From NCBI GenBank assembly GCA_011391405.1, contig JAABQQ010000011.1, positions 1 through 55,266 of the forward strand: a stretch of 55,266 nt of DNA, read 5' to 3'. Below the pieces are notes generated by a model that was given only the letters and a program-made list of their open reading frames with translations, had not been told where the DNA came from and made no database searches. Position 1 is the first letter of the stretch, and every line of letters begins with the position of its first letter. The stretch is from Gammaproteobacteria bacterium (GTDB taxonomy: Bacteria; Pseudomonadota; Gammaproteobacteria; Steroidobacterales; Steroidobacteraceae). Shown here piece by piece: positions 29,359 to 37,898 of this stretch. Made by a program: the position numbers and the translations under genes.

Positions 29359-30300
29359 TCAAGGCTCCTGGTCGGAGCCCTCGGCGATGCCTTCGAACAG
29401 CGCCGTCGACAGGTACCGTTCGGCGGTGTCGGCCAGCATGGTCAGGATCACGGAACCCTCGGGCGCCTTCTCGGCGACCTTCAGGGCCGCTGCAAAGTTT
29501 CCGCCCGATGAGATGCCGCAAAAGATGCCTTCCTTGCTGGCGAGCGCGCGCGAGGCGGCGATCGCTTCGTCGTCGGTGACCGTGACGATCTCGTGCGGGA
29601 CCGAGCGGTTGAGCACCTTCGGCACGAAGTCGGGCGTCCAGCCCTGGATCTTGTGCGGCTTGAACTCGGCCCCGGACAGCAGCGCGGCTGCCGCAGGCTC
29701 GGTCGCGACGATGCGCACTTCGGGTCGCGCGAGGCGGATCATTTCGCCCGCGCCGGTAAGTGTGCCGCCCGTGCCCCAGCCCGTCACGAAGAAATCGAGC
29801 CGACGGCCCGCGAAATCGCTCAGGATTTCCGGTCCGGTGGTCTGGCGGTGAAACGCCGGGTTCGCGGGATTCTCGAACTGCCGTGCGAGGAACCAGCCGT
29901 TCTTCTGCGCCAGCTCTTCGGCTTTGCGCACCATGCCGCTGCCGCGTTCGGCGGCGGGCGTCAGGATCACCTTGGCGCCGAGCATGCGCATGATCTTGCG
30001 CCGCTCGATCGAGAACGTCTCGACCATGACCGCGACGAACGGGTACCCCTTCGCGGCGCAGACCATCGCAAGCGCGATACCGGTGTTGCCCGACGTCGCC
30101 TCGACCACCGTCTGCCCGGGCTGCAATGCCCCGCTCTTCTCCGCGTCGTCGATGATCGCGATCGCGAGGCGGTCCTTGACCGAACTGCCGGGATTGAAGA
30201 ACTCGCACTTCACGTAGATATCCACGTGCTTCGGCGCGATGTGGTTGACGCGCACGATGGGCGTGCGGCCGATGGTGTGCAGGATGCTGTCGTAAATCAT
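29359..30300 (-). CDS. cysK: Cysteine synthase (O-acetylserine sulfhydrylase)
   Basis: A 313-residue PLP enzyme that joins O-acetylserine and sulfide to make cysteine. The PLP lysine lies in NPGSSVKDRLA. The phosphate-binding loop is GWGTGGTLTGAG, the substrate loop EATSGNTGIALA, and the C-terminal serine motif GISSGGN. ATG 30300 starts the canonical MIYDSILHTIGRTPIVRVN and has AGGA 7 nt upstream; the longer frame adds a non-homologous leader. The protein matches the CysK branch in length, but CysM-like activity cannot be excluded. Confidence 0.9.
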   Translation of the reverse strand: MIYDSILHTIGRTPIVRVNHIAPKHVDIYVKCEFFNPGSSVKDRLAIAIIDDAEKSGALQPGQTVVEATSGNTGIALAMVCAAKGYPFVAVMVETFSIERRKIMRMLGAKVILTPAAERGSGMVRKAEELAQKNGWFLARQFENPANPAFHRQTTGPEILSDFAGRRLDFFVTGWGTGGTLTGAGEMIRLARPEVRIVATEPAAAALLSGAEFKPHKIQGWTPDFVPKVLNRSVPHEIVTVTDDEAIAASRALASKEGIFCGISSGGNFAAALKVAEKAPEGSVILTMLADTAERYLSTALFEGIAEGSDQEP

Positions 30301-30390
30301 GGCTGGATCCTTCGCCCCACGGGCATTGGTCGCGACTATAGCCAACACGGGCGGCAATACGTCATGCCGCGCGGGAATCTCGGCAGAAGC

Positions 30391-30417
30391 GGAAATAGGT
30401 GAGCGTCCTCTATTTCC
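30391..30417. repeat. Family 2 palindromic repeat, single copy
   Basis: GGAAATAG (30391-30398) and CTATTTCC (30410-30417) flank GTGAGCGTCCT. It lies in the cysK upstream region and ends 1 nt before the stop codon of the MaoC-like gene. The same motif recurs at 34467-34523 and near 54127-54210. Confidence 0.8.
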
Positions 30418-30418
30418 C

Positions 30419-30898
30419 TCAGAAAGACACCCGCATGATTGCTTCGGCGACGCAGGCGGGTTTCGGCTCGCCCTCGATCTCGACCGTGTACTGCTCGGTC
30501 AGCTGCAGGCCGCCGGTAACTTCTTCGAGCTTGTGCAGCACGCAACGGGCACGCACGCGGCTCCCCGATTTCACGGCATTGGGAAACCGCAGCTTGTCGA
30601 GGCCGTAATTGATGACACGCGTGACGCCCGGGAACAGCGGCTTGTCGGCATCGACCAGCCCGCGGAGCATCGGGTACAGCGACAACGTCAGGTAACCGTG
30701 GGCGATCGTCGTTTTCCACGGCGACTCGCGCGCAGCCCGGGCCAGGTCCGTGTGGATCCACTGGTGATCGCCGGTCGCCTGCGCAAACTCGTTGATCCGC
30801 TGCTGGGACACCAGCAGCCAATCGCTGCAGTGAATCTCCTGGCCGATTTTAGGCTGCAGGTCCGCCAGGACCTGCTGCACCGCAGACTGTTCGCTCAT
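30419..30898 (-). CDS. MaoC-like (R)-specific enoyl-CoA hydratase
   Basis: A 159-residue hot-dog-fold protein. The catalytic region is EFAQATGDHQWIHTDLARA, with the Asp and His of the MaoC/PhaJ signature, followed by TTIAHGYLTLSLYPML. It hydrates trans-2-enoyl-CoA to (R)-3-hydroxyacyl-CoA, which can feed polyhydroxyalkanoate synthesis; the neighbouring phasin and phaR genes support that use. ATG 30898 (MSEQSAVQQ) is preferred to an upstream frame that crosses the promoter region. The PHA synthase gene is not in this window. Confidence 0.83.
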   Translation of the reverse strand: MSEQSAVQQVLADLQPKIGQEIHCSDWLLVSQQRINEFAQATGDHQWIHTDLARAARESPWKTTIAHGYLTLSLYPMLRGLVDADKPLFPGVTRVINYGLDKLRFPNAVKSGSRVRARCVLHKLEEVTGGLQLTEQYTVEIEGEPKPACVAEAIMRVSF

Positions 30899-31004
30899 GG
30901 TGTGCCCCGTGTATCGATTGGGTGTGTTGATCGTGGACGAGAGTATCGCCCAGGTAACCGCGCCCGGCACCCGCCTCATTCCGATCTTGTATGCGCCGCA
31001 AAAA

Positions 31005-31055
31005 TTGTCGACAAATTTCCCATAAAACCCTGCAGACTTTCTTGTTGCGGTGCAA
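31005..31055. promoter_or_regulatory. Two dyads upstream of the phasin gene, possible PhaR operators
   Basis: TTGTCGACAA (31005-31014) is a perfect palindrome, and TTGC-GGT-GCAA (31045-31055) is an inverted repeat. The second resembles TGC/GCA dyads bound by PhaR repressors at phasin promoters in other bacteria. It lies about 60 nt before the phasin ATG. The phasin and MaoC genes diverge here, so one regulator could serve both. Confidence 0.4.
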
Positions 31056-31113
31056 AATGTCTGCTGCTAGGATGCCGCCCCAGAGCCAACCCACCTGCCA
31101 CCGAGGACATGCC

Positions 31114-31461
31114 ATGACCGCCACCCGAAAGACGACGGACTACACGGATTTTGCCAAGCGCGCGTTCAACCCCGCGACCCGCTTCAACGAAGTCATGGTC
31201 GGCAACATCGAGCGCGTCGCCCGCTTCCAGTACGAACTGACGGGTGACCTGATGCAGTTAGCGCTCGACCAGATGAACGCCACGGTCAAGGCGAAGGACC
31301 TGCCGACGCTGCTGTCGAAGCAGCGTGAAATCGCGACGAAGTTTGCCGAAAAGGCGACGACCCGGCAGCAGGCGCTGGCCGAAATCGCGACCGAATCGCA
31401 GGCCGGTTATGCCCGGTGGATCGAGGACGCGACGTCCCTGGCGGGCGGCAAGGCCACCTGA
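31114..31461 (+). CDS. Phasin family protein
   Basis: A 115-residue amphipathic helical protein of the phasin_2 kind: FAKRAFNPATRFNEVMVGNIERVARFQYEL by segments, then YELTGDLMQLALDQMNA and a C-terminal helix with ESQAGYARWIEDAT. Phasins coat polyhydroxyalkanoate granules and limit their size. ATG 31114 starts MTATRKTTDYTDF. It is followed by the phaR gene 113 nt later, with a hairpin between. The context with phaR and a MaoC hydratase makes the assignment firm. Confidence 0.85.
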   Translation: MTATRKTTDYTDFAKRAFNPATRFNEVMVGNIERVARFQYELTGDLMQLALDQMNATVKAKDLPTLLSKQREIATKFAEKATTRQQALAEIATESQAGYARWIEDATSLAGGKAT

Positions 31462-31480
31462 TAGCGGAGTCCGACAGCAG

Positions 31481-31504
31481 CGATGGCTCCCTGCGGGGCC
31501 ATCG
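31481..31504 (+). terminator. Hairpin after the phasin gene
   Basis: CGATGGCTCC-CTGC-GGGGCCATCG is a 10-bp stem with one G-U pair, 20 nt after the phasin stop. It lacks an immediate T-run (TTTTT comes about 30 nt later), so it may attenuate or stabilise rather than stop transcription. Confidence 0.4.
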
Positions 31505-31574
31505 CCAGGCCCGCCGTTCTGCAGCGCCTTTTTGCACCGCATTTCATGCACCGCACAATGGCTCAGGTACACTC

Positions 31575-32066
31575 ATGCCCATGAGCCAGGAACGCCTGAT
31601 CAAGAAGTACGCGAACCGTCGCCTTTACGACGCTTCGCAGAGCCGCCACATCACGCTGGATGACATCCGCGGACTGATCGTGAAGGGCGAAAAGATCCGT
31701 GTCGTCGAAGACAAGACGGGACACGACATCACCCGGCACATCCTGCTGCAGGTCATCGCCGAGCAGGAGCAGTTCGGCCGGCCGATCCTGAGCACGACGG
31801 TGCTCGAGTCCATCATCCGCTTCTATGGCAACCCGATGCAGGGCTTCCTCGCGGGTTTCCTGGAGAAGAGCGTGGAGACGTTCCTGCACCAGCAGGAATC
31901 GCTGCAGGCGCAGATCTCGAAGATCGTCGCGAGCACGCCGCTCGCCACCGTGGCCGACCTCACGCGCCAGAACATCGAGGCGCTCGCGAAGATGCAGGAG
32001 TCGATGCTCAGCGCGATCCTGCCGAAGCGCGAGAAGTCGAAGGACGACGACGAGAAGCGTTCCTGA
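31575..32066 (+). CDS. phaR: Polyhydroxyalkanoate synthesis repressor PhaR
   Basis: A 163-residue DNA-binding protein. The N-terminal PhaR domain is highly typical (RLIKKYANRRLYDASQSRHITLDDIR, cut here into its segments), followed by the accumulation-regulatory repeat ILLQVIAEQEQFGRPILSTTVLESIIRFYG. The C-terminus is an amphipathic helix and a Lys/Asp tail. It represses phasin genes when no granules are present and binds PHA surfaces when they are. The start is ATG 31575 or 31581. Its 3' end overlaps the convergent Ada-like gene by 59 nt. Confidence 0.93.
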   Translation: MPMSQERLIKKYANRRLYDASQSRHITLDDIRGLIVKGEKIRVVEDKTGHDITRHILLQVIAEQEQFGRPILSTTVLESIIRFYGNPMQGFLAGFLEKSVETFLHQQESLQAQISKIVASTPLATVADLTRQNIEALAKMQESMLSAILPKREKSKDDDEKRS

Positions 32067-32922
32067 CCGAGCGGGCCAGTTCCCACGCGAGCATCGCCCG
32101 CTTGCGCTCGAGTCCCCAGCGATAACCACCCAGCGCGCCATTGGCCCGCAGCACGTGGTGGCATGGAATCAGCCAGGCCACCGGGTTCGCACCGACGGCT
32201 GAGCCCACTGCGCGGCACGCGGACCCGCGACCGATCGATGCCGCGAGCGCCGCATAACTCAGCGTCCGGTCCTGGCCGGCCGCAAGCAGCGCGCGCCACA
32301 CCTGTAGCTGGAAGTTACTGCCATGCACCCAGAGCGTGAGCTTGCGGTCGGTGCGCCGGGTCGCCCGCCAGATCGTGTCCGCGATCCGCTTCGCCCCCGC
32401 GTCGTCCTGCTCCCAATCCGCATCGCACCAGGTCGCGCGGAAATCGTCGAAGCCATCGAACACGCCCTTTTCGTCGGCAAATGCGAGGAACGCGATACCG
32501 CGGCCCGAACGCACGATCAGCGCCTCGCCGAAGGGCGATTGCGCGGTCCCGAACCACATCGTCAGGCCCCGGCCCCGCGACTTGTATTCGCCGGGCGTCA
32601 CGGCTGCGAGCGTCACGAACAAGTCGTGCAGCCGGCCTGGACCCGAGAGACCGGCATCGATAGCCGCCTGCAGCACGGACCGCTCGTCATCGAGCGCCTG
32701 CTTCGCCGCCGTCAGCGACAGCTGCTGCAACCACTGCTTCGGCGAAATGCCCGTCCAGCGGCGGAATTCACGTGCGAAGTGATACTCACTCCAGTGTGCA
32801 GCGGCCGCCATGTCAGCCAGCGACGGCTGCTGGCGGGCATTTGCCGCGATGAATTCGATCGCTCGCGCAATGCGCCGGAACTCGGGGGGGGCGGCGGGGC
32901 CGTCAGGGACAATTCTTTTCAT
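32008..32922 (-). CDS. Ada-like O6-methylguanine-DNA methyltransferase with AraC HTH
   Basis: About 304 residues. The N-terminal ~100 are an AraC-type helix-turn-helix pair (PSLADMAAAAHWSEYHFAREF). The rest is an alkyltransferase domain with GSNFQLQVWRALL, the acceptor C254 in WLIPCHHVLRANGALGGYRWG, and the closing ERKRAML. The zinc-binding N-terminal domain of full Ada is missing, so it should repair O6-methylguanine and may regulate transcription, but not sense phosphotriesters. The last ~20 residues are read through the antisense of phaR and look like a late stop. ATG 32922 is the natural start. Confidence 0.87.
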   Translation of the reverse strand: MKRIVPDGPAAPPEFRRIARAIEFIAANARQQPSLADMAAAAHWSEYHFAREFRRWTGISPKQWLQQLSLTAAKQALDDERSVLQAAIDAGLSGPGRLHDLFVTLAAVTPGEYKSRGRGLTMWFGTAQSPFGEALIVRSGRGIAFLAFADEKGVFDGFDDFRATWCDADWEQDDAGAKRIADTIWRATRRTDRKLTLWVHGSNFQLQVWRALLAAGQDRTLSYAALAASIGRGSACRAVGSAVGANPVAWLIPCHHVLRANGALGGYRWGLERKRAMLAWELARSVRNASRRRPSTSRASAGSR

Positions 32923-33004
32923 GGCGCAAGGATACCGACGCCGGGTGCGCCATCCACCCGGATCGTGCTGAGGCGACGGGGCGCTGTGGCAAACTAGCGG
33001 ACTC

Positions 33005-34474
33005 ATGCCTCCCCAGCGCATCTGCTTCCTGACCGCGGAGATCTCGCCGTTCGCCAAGACGGGCGGGCTCGGCGACGTTGCGGCCGCGCTTTCGCGCCAC
33101 CTGCTGCAGCGTGGTCACGACATCCGCGTTTTCGTGCCCCTGCACGCGCTCTCGGACCTGCAGGGTTGCGAACAGCGTCCGGTCGCAGCGCTGCAGGACC
33201 TGTCCGTGCGGGTCGGCACCAACGAATACCGCTACGACGTCCGGGAAGCGCGGCTTCCGGGTTCGGACCTCTGGGTGCAACTGGTGGACTGCCCGGCCGT
33301 GTTCGACCGCCCCTTCATTTATTCGGACGCGCACGATGAGCACGTCCGCTACCTGATGCTGACACGCGCGGCGCTCGAATGCTGCCAGCGGCTCGACTTC
33401 GCGCCGGATATTGTGCATTGCAATGACTGGCACACGGCGTTCGCGCCGCTGCTGCTGCGCACGGCCTATGCCTGGGACACGCAGATCTTCGGCGCGACCC
33501 GCAGCGTGTTCACGATTCACAACATCGGTTACCAGGGCGTATTTTCGGCCAGTGCCGCCGCCGACCTGGGACCGGGCGTGAGCATCGAGGCCTTGCACCA
33601 GGCCGATCTCGGTCACGGTCGCATCAACCCGATGCGGCACGGCATTCTCTACGCGGATGCAGTGACGACGGTAAGCCCGACGTATGCCCAGGAGATTCGT
33701 ACACCCGAGGGCGGTTACGGTCTCGACGCGGACTTGCGCGCCCGCCGCGACTCGGTCAGCGGCATCCTGAACGGCGTCGATTACGACGACTGGAATCCGG
33801 CGATCGATCGCTACCTGCCCTTCCACTACGACGCGAACGACCTCACCGGCAAGGCGCGCAACAAGGCAGCCTTGCTCGACCTGCTGCGCATGAACGCGGC
33901 GGCCTCGGTGCCGCTCATCGGCATGGTGACGCGACTTACGCGCCAGAAGGGCATCGACCTGCTGCCCGACGTGTTGCCGAAACTGCTGCAGGAACACGAC
34001 TGCCGTTTCGTTGCGCTCGGCAGCGGCGAGGCGCAATACGAGCGCTTCATGCACGAACTGCAGGAACGCTTCCCGGGCCGCGTCGTGTTCTACAGCGGCT
34101 ACAGCGAAGAACTCGCGCATTTCATCGAAGCCGCGGCAGATATCTTCCTGATGCCGTCGCTGTACGAGCCGTGCGGCCTGAACCAGCTGTACAGCCTCAA
34201 GTACGGAACAGTGCCCGTGGTACGTCGTACCGGCGGACTTGCCGACAGCGTGCAGCATTTCGATCCCACGACCGGCCAGGGCACGGGAATCGTGTTCAAC
34301 GATTTCGATGCCGGCGGCCTGCGTTGGGCGCTGCAGACCGCGCTCGAGTGGTATGGCTGGCCGGGCGTGTGGCACCGGCTCGTGCAGAACGGCATGCAGC
34401 AGGACTTCTCGTGGGACGCTCGCATCGGCGAGTACGAGGCGCTGTACGAGGCGTTCGGCGTTAGTCGGAAATAG
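33005..34474 (+). CDS. glgA: Glycogen synthase (ADP-glucose)
   Basis: A 489-residue GT5 glycosyltransferase that extends alpha-1,4-glucan with ADP-glucose. The ADP-glucose site is FAKTGGLGDVAAAL at residue ~17. FTIHNIGYQGVFS, VTTVSPTYAQEI, GMVTRLTRQKGIDLL and MPSLYEPCGLNQLYSLKYGT follow in the order of bacterial GlgA. The start is ATG 33005, with no clear ribosome site. The last codons and the TAG stop lie inside a family 2 palindrome, so the C-terminus (SRK) was set by that insertion. glgC is 0.6 kb away on the opposite strand. Confidence 0.94.
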   Translation: MPPQRICFLTAEISPFAKTGGLGDVAAALSRHLLQRGHDIRVFVPLHALSDLQGCEQRPVAALQDLSVRVGTNEYRYDVREARLPGSDLWVQLVDCPAVFDRPFIYSDAHDEHVRYLMLTRAALECCQRLDFAPDIVHCNDWHTAFAPLLLRTAYAWDTQIFGATRSVFTIHNIGYQGVFSASAAADLGPGVSIEALHQADLGHGRINPMRHGILYADAVTTVSPTYAQEIRTPEGGYGLDADLRARRDSVSGILNGVDYDDWNPAIDRYLPFHYDANDLTGKARNKAALLDLLRMNAAASVPLIGMVTRLTRQKGIDLLPDVLPKLLQEHDCRFVALGSGEAQYERFMHELQERFPGRVVFYSGYSEELAHFIEAAADIFLMPSLYEPCGLNQLYSLKYGTVPVVRRTGGLADSVQHFDPTTGQGTGIVFNDFDAGGLRWALQTALEWYGWPGVWHRLVQNGMQQDFSWDARIGEYEALYEAFGVSRK

Positions 34475-34523
34475 GGGACGCTCACCTATTTCCGGTAGGA
34501 ATAGGTGAGCGTCCCCTATTTCC
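34467..34523. repeat. Family 2 palindromic repeat, inverted pair
   Basis: Two copies of the motif in opposite orientation make a perfect 24-bp stem (34467-34490 with 34500-34523) with a 9-nt loop. Each arm holds GGAAATAGGGGACGCTCACC or its complement. It supplies the glgA stop codon and probably ends transcription from both sides, since the next gene converges. Confidence 0.9.
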
Positions 34524-34538
34524 CGGCGCAAGCCTGCG

Positions 34539-35045
34539 TCAGGTTTCGCCGCTCTTCGGCTGCCCCAGCGCCCGGGAGATGTCGACGGTCCCCTGGTGGC
34601 TGAACGGGATCTTGCGAATGATCCCCTTGTCGACGAGAATTTCTCCCGCGATTTCATAGTGCAGGTCCTGCAGCTTGCCGCCGCCGACGCGGCTCAGCAG
34701 GCGGCCGAAGCTGCTCACGAAATTGGTCGTCACCAGCATGTCGAATTCGGCCTCGCCTTTGGCGGGCAGCAGGAACTGGTCGTTGCTGACGCCCTCGGCG
34801 AAACTGTCGCCCATCAGGATGATCGTGTAGTCGATCCCGCGGATGGGGATCTCCAGTTCGTTGGGATTCTTGACCAGCACGCGCACCTTGAACTTCTGCG
34901 CGAACATGTCGGTGGACAGCATCTGGATGCCGAGGAGACTCAGTTCCGGCGACTCGAGTTTCTGGTTGAAGGTCGAACAGCCCGCCAGCGTGACCAGCAC
35001 GGCGCACAGTCCGGCCATCCGCAACAGCGCATTTCGCAGCAGCAT
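34539..35045 (-). CDS. LEA14-like lipoprotein
   Basis: A 168-residue lipoprotein. The signal has lipobox TLAGC followed by STFNQKL. The mature part is one WHy/LEA_2 domain: SLLGIQML, FKVRVLVKNPNELEIPIRGIDYTIILMG by segments, and a C-terminal IPFSHQGTVDIS. LEA14-type domains are linked to desiccation or envelope stress, but their molecular role in bacteria is not settled. ATG 35045 has GAGGG 9 nt upstream and is preferred to the frame from 35081. It lies downstream of glgC on the same strand, with 53 nt between. Confidence 0.8.
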   Translation of the reverse strand: MLLRNALLRMAGLCAVLVTLAGCSTFNQKLESPELSLLGIQMLSTDMFAQKFKVRVLVKNPNELEIPIRGIDYTIILMGDSFAEGVSNDQFLLPAKGEAEFDMLVTTNFVSSFGRLLSRVGGGKLQDLHYEIAGEILVDKGIIRKIPFSHQGTVDISRALGQPKSGET

Positions 35046-35098
35046 CGTCGATATCCCTCGCGAAAAAATCGTATGGTGCAATGACGGCCCGACCGCAG

Positions 35099-36385
35099 TC
35101 AGCCGCCGCCACTGCGCGCAGGAGCACGCAGCATCGACGCCGTGACGAGCGTAACGCCGTTCTCGCTGACGTAGAAGCGCTCGCGATCCTGCACCGGGTC
35201 AACGCCGATCATCGTGCCGTCGGGCACGACTGCGCCCTCGTCGATGATCGCGTTACGGATCACGCAGTGCTCGCCGATGTGCACTCGCGGCAGGATCACC
35301 GAGCGATCCACCGTCGAGTAGTCGTGCACACGCACCTGCGAGAACAGCAGCGAGTTCGACACGCGCGAGCCCGAGATGATGCAGCCGCCCGACACCATCG
35401 AGTCGATCGCGCAGCCGCGGCGGTCTGCGTCGTCGAACACGAACTTGGCGGGCGGCAGCTGTTCCTGATACGTCCAGATCGGCCACTGCTCGTCGTAGAT
35501 GTTGAGTTCGGGCGAGACGCGCACGAGTTCCATGTTCGCTTCGTAGTACGCGTCAATCGTGCCGACGTCGCGCCAGTAATGCTGCGCCTTGCTGCGCACG
35601 TCCTCGAACGGATACGCGAACACGCGCAGGTTTTCGATCGCCTGCGGAATGATGTTCTTGCCGAAGTCGTGCGCGGAGTCGGGATCCTCGGCGTCGGCGC
35701 GCAGCAGGCGTTCGAGCAGCCGCGGGTTGAACACGTAGATACCCATCGACGCGAGCGCAACGTCCGGGCGCCCGGGCATCGGCCGGGGATCGTTCGGCTT
35801 TTCCTGGAAACCGAGCACGCGATTGCTTTCATCGATCGCCAGTACGCCGAATTCACGGGCACGGTCGATCGGCACTTCGACGACGCCGACGGTGATGTCC
35901 GCTTCCTTCTCGACGTGAAAGCCGATCATCGGGCCGTAGTCCATCTTGTAGATGTGATCGCCGGCGAGCACGAGCACATGCAGCGGGCGGTGCGCGCGAA
36001 TCAGCTCCATGTTCTGCCACAGTGCGTCCGCTGTGCCCTGGTACCACTCGGGGCCGCGGCGCTGCTGCGCGGGAATGATTTCGATGAACTCACCGAACTC
36101 GCCACGCAGGAAACCCCAGCCCTTGCCGATGTGCTGGATCAGCGAGTGGGCCTTGTACTGCGTCAGCACCGAGATCTGCCGGATGCCTGAATTGAGACAG
36201 TTCGACAACACGAAATCGATGATGCGGAACTTGCCGCCGAAGGGCGCGGCAGGCTTGCAGCGGTCTTCGGTGAGTTGCTTGAGACGCTCCCCGCGTCCGC
36301 CCGACATGATCACGGCGAGTGTGCCGCGCGTCAGGCGGCTCAGGTATCGACGTGGCGCACCAATGCGTTGTTGTTCGGTCGACAT
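35099..36385 (-). CDS. glgC: Glucose-1-phosphate adenylyltransferase (ADP-glucose pyrophosphorylase)
   Basis: A 428-residue enzyme that makes ADP-glucose for GlgA. The nucleotide site is AVIMSGGRGERLKQLTEDRCKPAAPFGG by segments, followed by EWYQGTADALWQN, LAGDHIYKMDYGPMI, GFQEKPNDP and the left-handed beta-helix end (DRSVILPRVHIGEHCVIRNAIID). The N-terminal Arg residues that bind fructose-1,6-bisphosphate in enterobacterial GlgC appear to be present (YLSRLTRGT). The start is ATG 36385. It is divergent from padR across an AT-rich promoter region, and glgA lies on the other strand downstream. Confidence 0.94.
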   Translation of the reverse strand: MSTEQQRIGAPRRYLSRLTRGTLAVIMSGGRGERLKQLTEDRCKPAAPFGGKFRIIDFVLSNCLNSGIRQISVLTQYKAHSLIQHIGKGWGFLRGEFGEFIEIIPAQQRRGPEWYQGTADALWQNMELIRAHRPLHVLVLAGDHIYKMDYGPMIGFHVEKEADITVGVVEVPIDRAREFGVLAIDESNRVLGFQEKPNDPRPMPGRPDVALASMGIYVFNPRLLERLLRADAEDPDSAHDFGKNIIPQAIENLRVFAYPFEDVRSKAQHYWRDVGTIDAYYEANMELVRVSPELNIYDEQWPIWTYQEQLPPAKFVFDDADRRGCAIDSMVSGGCIISGSRVSNSLLFSQVRVHDYSTVDRSVILPRVHIGEHCVIRNAIIDEGAVVPDGTMIGVDPVQDRERFYVSENGVTLVTASMLRAPARSGGG

Positions 36386-36463
36386 CCGACGGCTCTCCGA
36401 CGAGTACAGGCGTTTTCAGGATGTTACAGAGTCGAAACGCCATTGGATCGTTGCTGCGGTGCA

Positions 36464-36521
36464 TCAGTATAAGTCATCAAATTATAGTGTTGACTTAGCA
36501 CTAGTGTTTGATGCTTACTAT
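36464..36521. promoter_or_regulatory. AT-rich divergent promoter region between glgC and padR
   Basis: This is the most AT-rich non-coding patch nearby. On the minus strand it offers TATAAT (36486-36481) and TATACT (36469-36464) as -10 boxes for glgC. On the plus strand TTGACT (36490-36495) and TACTAT (36516-36521) are 20 nt apart, longer than usual. AGTGTTGA and AGTGTTTGA are near-direct repeats, and CACTAGTG is a palindrome; these could be a PadR operator. Confidence 0.4.
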
Positions 36522-36549
36522 GCTTCACTTACCAAGGAGACGGACCGCC

Positions 36550-36981
36550 ATGTCGCGGGACGACGAAGAAACCACTGCCCCCTCGCCCGGGGACGAGACG
36601 CCGGCGGAAGCGCAGGCCCGCAAGTTCCAGCGGGAACTCAGCGCCGGCCTGACCTCGCTGGTGCTGCTTTCCGTGCTCGCCGATGCGGATACGGATCTAT
36701 ACGGCTACGAGATTGCCCGCAAGCTCACCTCGGACGAAGCGCCAACGGCTCCCTTCAAGCAGGGAGCCCTCTATCCGGTGCTGCGCAACATGAGTGGCGC
36801 CGGACTGCTGTCGAGCCGCGTGGTCCCCTCCTACTCCGGACCGCCGCGCCGCTACTACCGGATCACACCGCTCGGGCGTGAGGTGCTCGCCGCGTGGCGC
36901 GAGACCTGGCTCGGCACCCGCGCCTTTGTCGACACGTTCGTCCAGCATTCCACGTCCGCCGCACAGGAGATGCCGTCATGA
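36550..36981 (+). CDS. PadR-family transcriptional regulator
   Basis: A 143-residue winged-helix repressor. The core is LTSLVLLSVLADADTDLYGYEIARKL by segments, then QGALYPVLRNMSGAGLL and RRYYRITPLGREVLAAW, which are the hallmark PadR helices and wing. An acidic N-terminal tail of ~25 residues precedes it. ATG 36550 follows AAGGAGA. Its stop overlaps the next gene's start (ATGA). PadR genes coupled to a HAAS/DUF1700 membrane protein form a known two-gene module in which PadR controls the pair. Confidence 0.88.
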   Translation: MSRDDEETTAPSPGDETPAEAQARKFQRELSAGLTSLVLLSVLADADTDLYGYEIARKLTSDEAPTAPFKQGALYPVLRNMSGAGLLSSRVVPSYSGPPRRYYRITPLGREVLAAWRETWLGTRAFVDTFVQHSTSAAQEMPS

Positions 36982-37898
36982 CGGCCGCGACACCCCGCAC
37001 CGTCGAGGATTACCTCGACCTGCTTCGAGCCGAACTGCAGGGCGCCGATCGCGCGTTGGTTCAGGACGCGCTCTACGACGCGGAAGAACACCTGCGAGCG
37101 GAGCTGGCGCAGCATCCGGAAGAAACGGACGAAACCATGCTGGGCCGGATCGTGGCGAGTTACGGCGCGCCGAGCGAAGTCGCCGACGCCTATCGTTCGA
37201 ACGAAACCCGGGTGCAGGCCGCGTTGCGCACGCCGCCGCCGAAGCCGAAGCACACGACGCTCGGCCGCTTCTTCGGCGTGTACTCCGATCCGCGTGCCTA
37301 CCTGAGCATGGCTTACATGCTGCTCGCGCTCGCCACTGGCCTCTTCTATTTCATGTTTGCGGTGACGGGCCTGTCGCTCTCGGCCGGCTTCGCGATCCTG
37401 ATCATCGGCATCCCGTTTTTCCTGCTCTTCATCGGCACGACCCGCGTGCTCGCGCTGGCCGAGGGCCGTATCGTGGAAACACTGCTTGGCACCCGCATGC
37501 CGCGCAGGCCCGTGCATCCCGGCCCACCCATGGGCTGGATGCAGCGCGTGCTCGAAATGCTGAAGGATCCGCGCACCTGGGGGACGCTGCTGTACCTGCT
37601 GCTGATGCTGCCGCTCGGCGTGTTCTACTTCACGTTCGTCATCGTGGGCGTCGTATGCTCGCTTGCGTTGACCATTGCACCGATCGCCGTGCTGCTGTTC
37701 CACGCCGGCGTGATCACGATCGACGGCACCGTCGAGTCTCCGCACCCGGCGTTGTTGCCTCTGGTTTCGATCTTGGGGATAGTGCTGCTCACCGTCACGC
37801 TGCATCTCTCACGGGGCATCGGTTATCTCCATGGCCAGTTGGCTAAGTCGCTGCTCGTCCGCGCGCCACGCACGGCGGACGAGCCCGCGGTCGCTTGA
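36978..37898 (+). CDS. HAAS/DUF1700-type sensor membrane protein
   Basis: A 306-residue inner-membrane protein. Residues ~5-75 form the HAAS helical domain (VEDYLDLLRAELQGADRALVQDALYDAEEHL by segments, then SYGAPSEVADAY). The rest has about four to six membrane helices in two sets (LSMAYMLLALATGLFYFMFAV and GTLLYLLLMLPLGVFYFTFVI by segments), as in the putative sensor domain. It probably acts with the translationally coupled PadR regulator, possibly as an envelope or lipid sensor. ATG 36978 is set by the 4-nt overlap with padR. Confidence 0.83.
   Translation: MTAATPRTVEDYLDLLRAELQGADRALVQDALYDAEEHLRAELAQHPEETDETMLGRIVASYGAPSEVADAYRSNETRVQAALRTPPPKPKHTTLGRFFGVYSDPRAYLSMAYMLLALATGLFYFMFAVTGLSLSAGFAILIIGIPFFLLFIGTTRVLALAEGRIVETLLGTRMPRRPVHPGPPMGWMQRVLEMLKDPRTWGTLLYLLLMLPLGVFYFTFVIVGVVCSLALTIAPIAVLLFHAGVITIDGTVESPHPALLPLVSILGIVLLTVTLHLSRGIGYLHGQLAKSLLVRAPRTADEPAVA

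Noticed and set aside
32903-34657. 584-residue antisense open frame over glgA
   Set aside because: It covers all glgA motifs on the other strand and runs into the repeat pair; the composition is that of a shadow frame.
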